From the NCBI GenBank assembly GCA_963842975.1, contig CAWJIH010000013.1, positions 1 to 64,000 on the forward strand: DNA of 64,000 nt, given 5' to 3'. A program made the translations under genes and the position numbers. Position 1 is the first letter of the stretch; each line of letters begins with the position of its first letter. This document shows, piece by piece, positions 63,508-64,000 of this stretch. The stretch is from JACJWR01 sp963842975 (GTDB lineage Bacteria; Actinomycetota; Actinomycetes; S36-B12; UBA10799). Under the pieces are notes generated by a model. That model saw only the letters and a list, made by a program, of their open reading frames with translations, did not search any database and was not told the origin of the DNA.

Positions 63508-64000
63508 GTGGACGCTGGTATCTACGCCCTGCCGGAAGAGTACGTCGAGTTGCAGCAGGCCGTCCGAGCGCTGGCCCGCGACAAGATCGCCCCGCGGGCG
63601 GCCGAGATCGATGCCAAGGCGGAATTTCCGTGGGACATTTACGACGCGCTCGTTTCGAGTGGCTTCCACGCCATCCACATCCCGGAAGAGTACGACGGCA
63701 TGGGCGGAGACAATCTCGCTTCCGCACTGGTGGTCGAGGAGATTGCCAGGATCTGCGGATCAAGTTCGCTGATCCCGGCGGTCAACAAACTCGGCACCAC
63801 GCCGCTGCTGGTCGGCGCCTCGCACGAGGTCAAAGCCCGCTACCTGCCTGAGGTTGCCAGCGGTGAGGCGATGTTCTCCTACGGATTGTCGGAACCGGAG
63901 GCGGGCTCCGACGCCGCCAGCATGCGCACCAAGGTGACCCGCGACGGCGACGATTGGATCCTCAACGGCAACAAGCGCTGGATCACCGGTGCCGGGATCT
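63508..64000 (+). CDS. Acyl-CoA dehydrogenase (N-terminal part, cut by window end)
   Basis: The first 164 codons of an acyl-CoA dehydrogenase. A GTG start at 63508 is preceded by AGAAGGAGAA. The visible part has the helical N-terminal domain (ALARDKIAPRAAEIDAKAEFPWD), HIPEEYDGMGGDNL, and the flavin-contact motif YGLSEPEAGSDAASMRTK, then ILNGNKRWITGAG. The catalytic base lies beyond the window. It is a different paralogue from the dehydrogenase at 53267 (for example SEPEAGSDAAS instead of TEPGAGSDAGG). A LuxR-type regulator gene precedes it. Confidence 0.93.
   Translation, partial: MDAGIYALPEEYVELQQAVRALARDKIAPRAAEIDAKAEFPWDIYDALVSSGFHAIHIPEEYDGMGGDNLASALVVEEIARICGSSSLIPAVNKLGTTPLLVGASHEVKARYLPEVASGEAMFSYGLSEPEAGSDAASMRTKVTRDGDDWILNGNKRWITGAGI

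Overview
The window is about 64 kb of high-GC DNA from an actinobacterium, in the broad Actinomycetes sense. I see no marker that fixes a genus. Pointers to this group are FurA directly upstream of KatG, a biotin-dependent acyl-CoA carboxylase with a small epsilon subunit beside BirA and Maf, a MetP/MetS-type symporter pair, DUF6325, DUF2252 and Abhydrolase_9 proteins, an LpdA-type flavoprotein, and several start codons placed 6-7 bases after a -10-like hexamer with no ribosome binding site (leaderless transcripts). I found no rRNA, tRNA or CRISPR array.

Layout. 1-7.9 kb is a worn accessory stretch: a partial gene, a membrane protein, a scar made of a VOC-protein tail, a frameshifted IS3-type transposase and an N-terminally truncated Fic gene, an unexplained 660-base region, an MFS transporter, a short-chain dehydrogenase lacking its catalytic tyrosine, and a tandem TetR regulator split by a frameshift. 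7.9-10.7 kb holds the most unusual locus: a PqqD-like/glycosyltransferase/FkbM-like fusion, a 111-residue companion and a divergent free-standing PqqD-like protein. 10.8-14.7 kb carries a YheT-type hydrolase and a tightly overlapping lipoprotein esterase-MetP-MetS operon. 14.7-20.1 kb has small proteins, a phosphoribosyltransferase and a CBM2-GH5-CBM2 cellulase broken by two single-base frameshifts, facing a TetR regulator.

20.2-30.4 kb has furA-katG, a membrane alpha/beta hydrolase, prfC with an ACT-domain gene, another hydrolase and a multi-PAS diguanylate cyclase with a degenerate kinase-like N-terminus. 30.7-43.7 kb has an AAA ATPase, sdhCDAB, a split methylmalonyl-CoA-type mutase, a gamma-glutamylcyclotransferase-like protein, LpdA, a CPA1 antiporter, a TPM-like surface protein and the biotin-carboxylase subunit. 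43.7-50.5 kb continues with Maf, AccE, AccD5/PccB, BirA, a PH-domain membrane protein, a class III adenylate cyclase and a second carboxyltransferase. 50.5-64 kb has a two-component system, GtrA, an acyl-CoA dehydrogenase-aldose epimerase-purK-purE operon, a SOUL protein, DUF6325 with an arginine-rich 22-residue ORF, DUF2252, a SHOCT protein, a large LuxR regulator and the start of another acyl-CoA dehydrogenase.

How the genes work together. Propionyl-CoA carboxylase (alpha, epsilon and beta subunits, with BirA to biotinylate it), a methylmalonyl-CoA-type mutase and succinate dehydrogenase together suggest a route from propionyl-CoA, through succinyl-CoA, into the TCA cycle. The acyl-CoA dehydrogenases would feed it from fatty or branched-chain acyl groups. 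Epimerase and B12-binding subunits are not in the window. KatG/FurA and LpdA point to oxidative-stress defence. All positions and motifs were read by eye; family names rest on remembered signatures, not on database searches.
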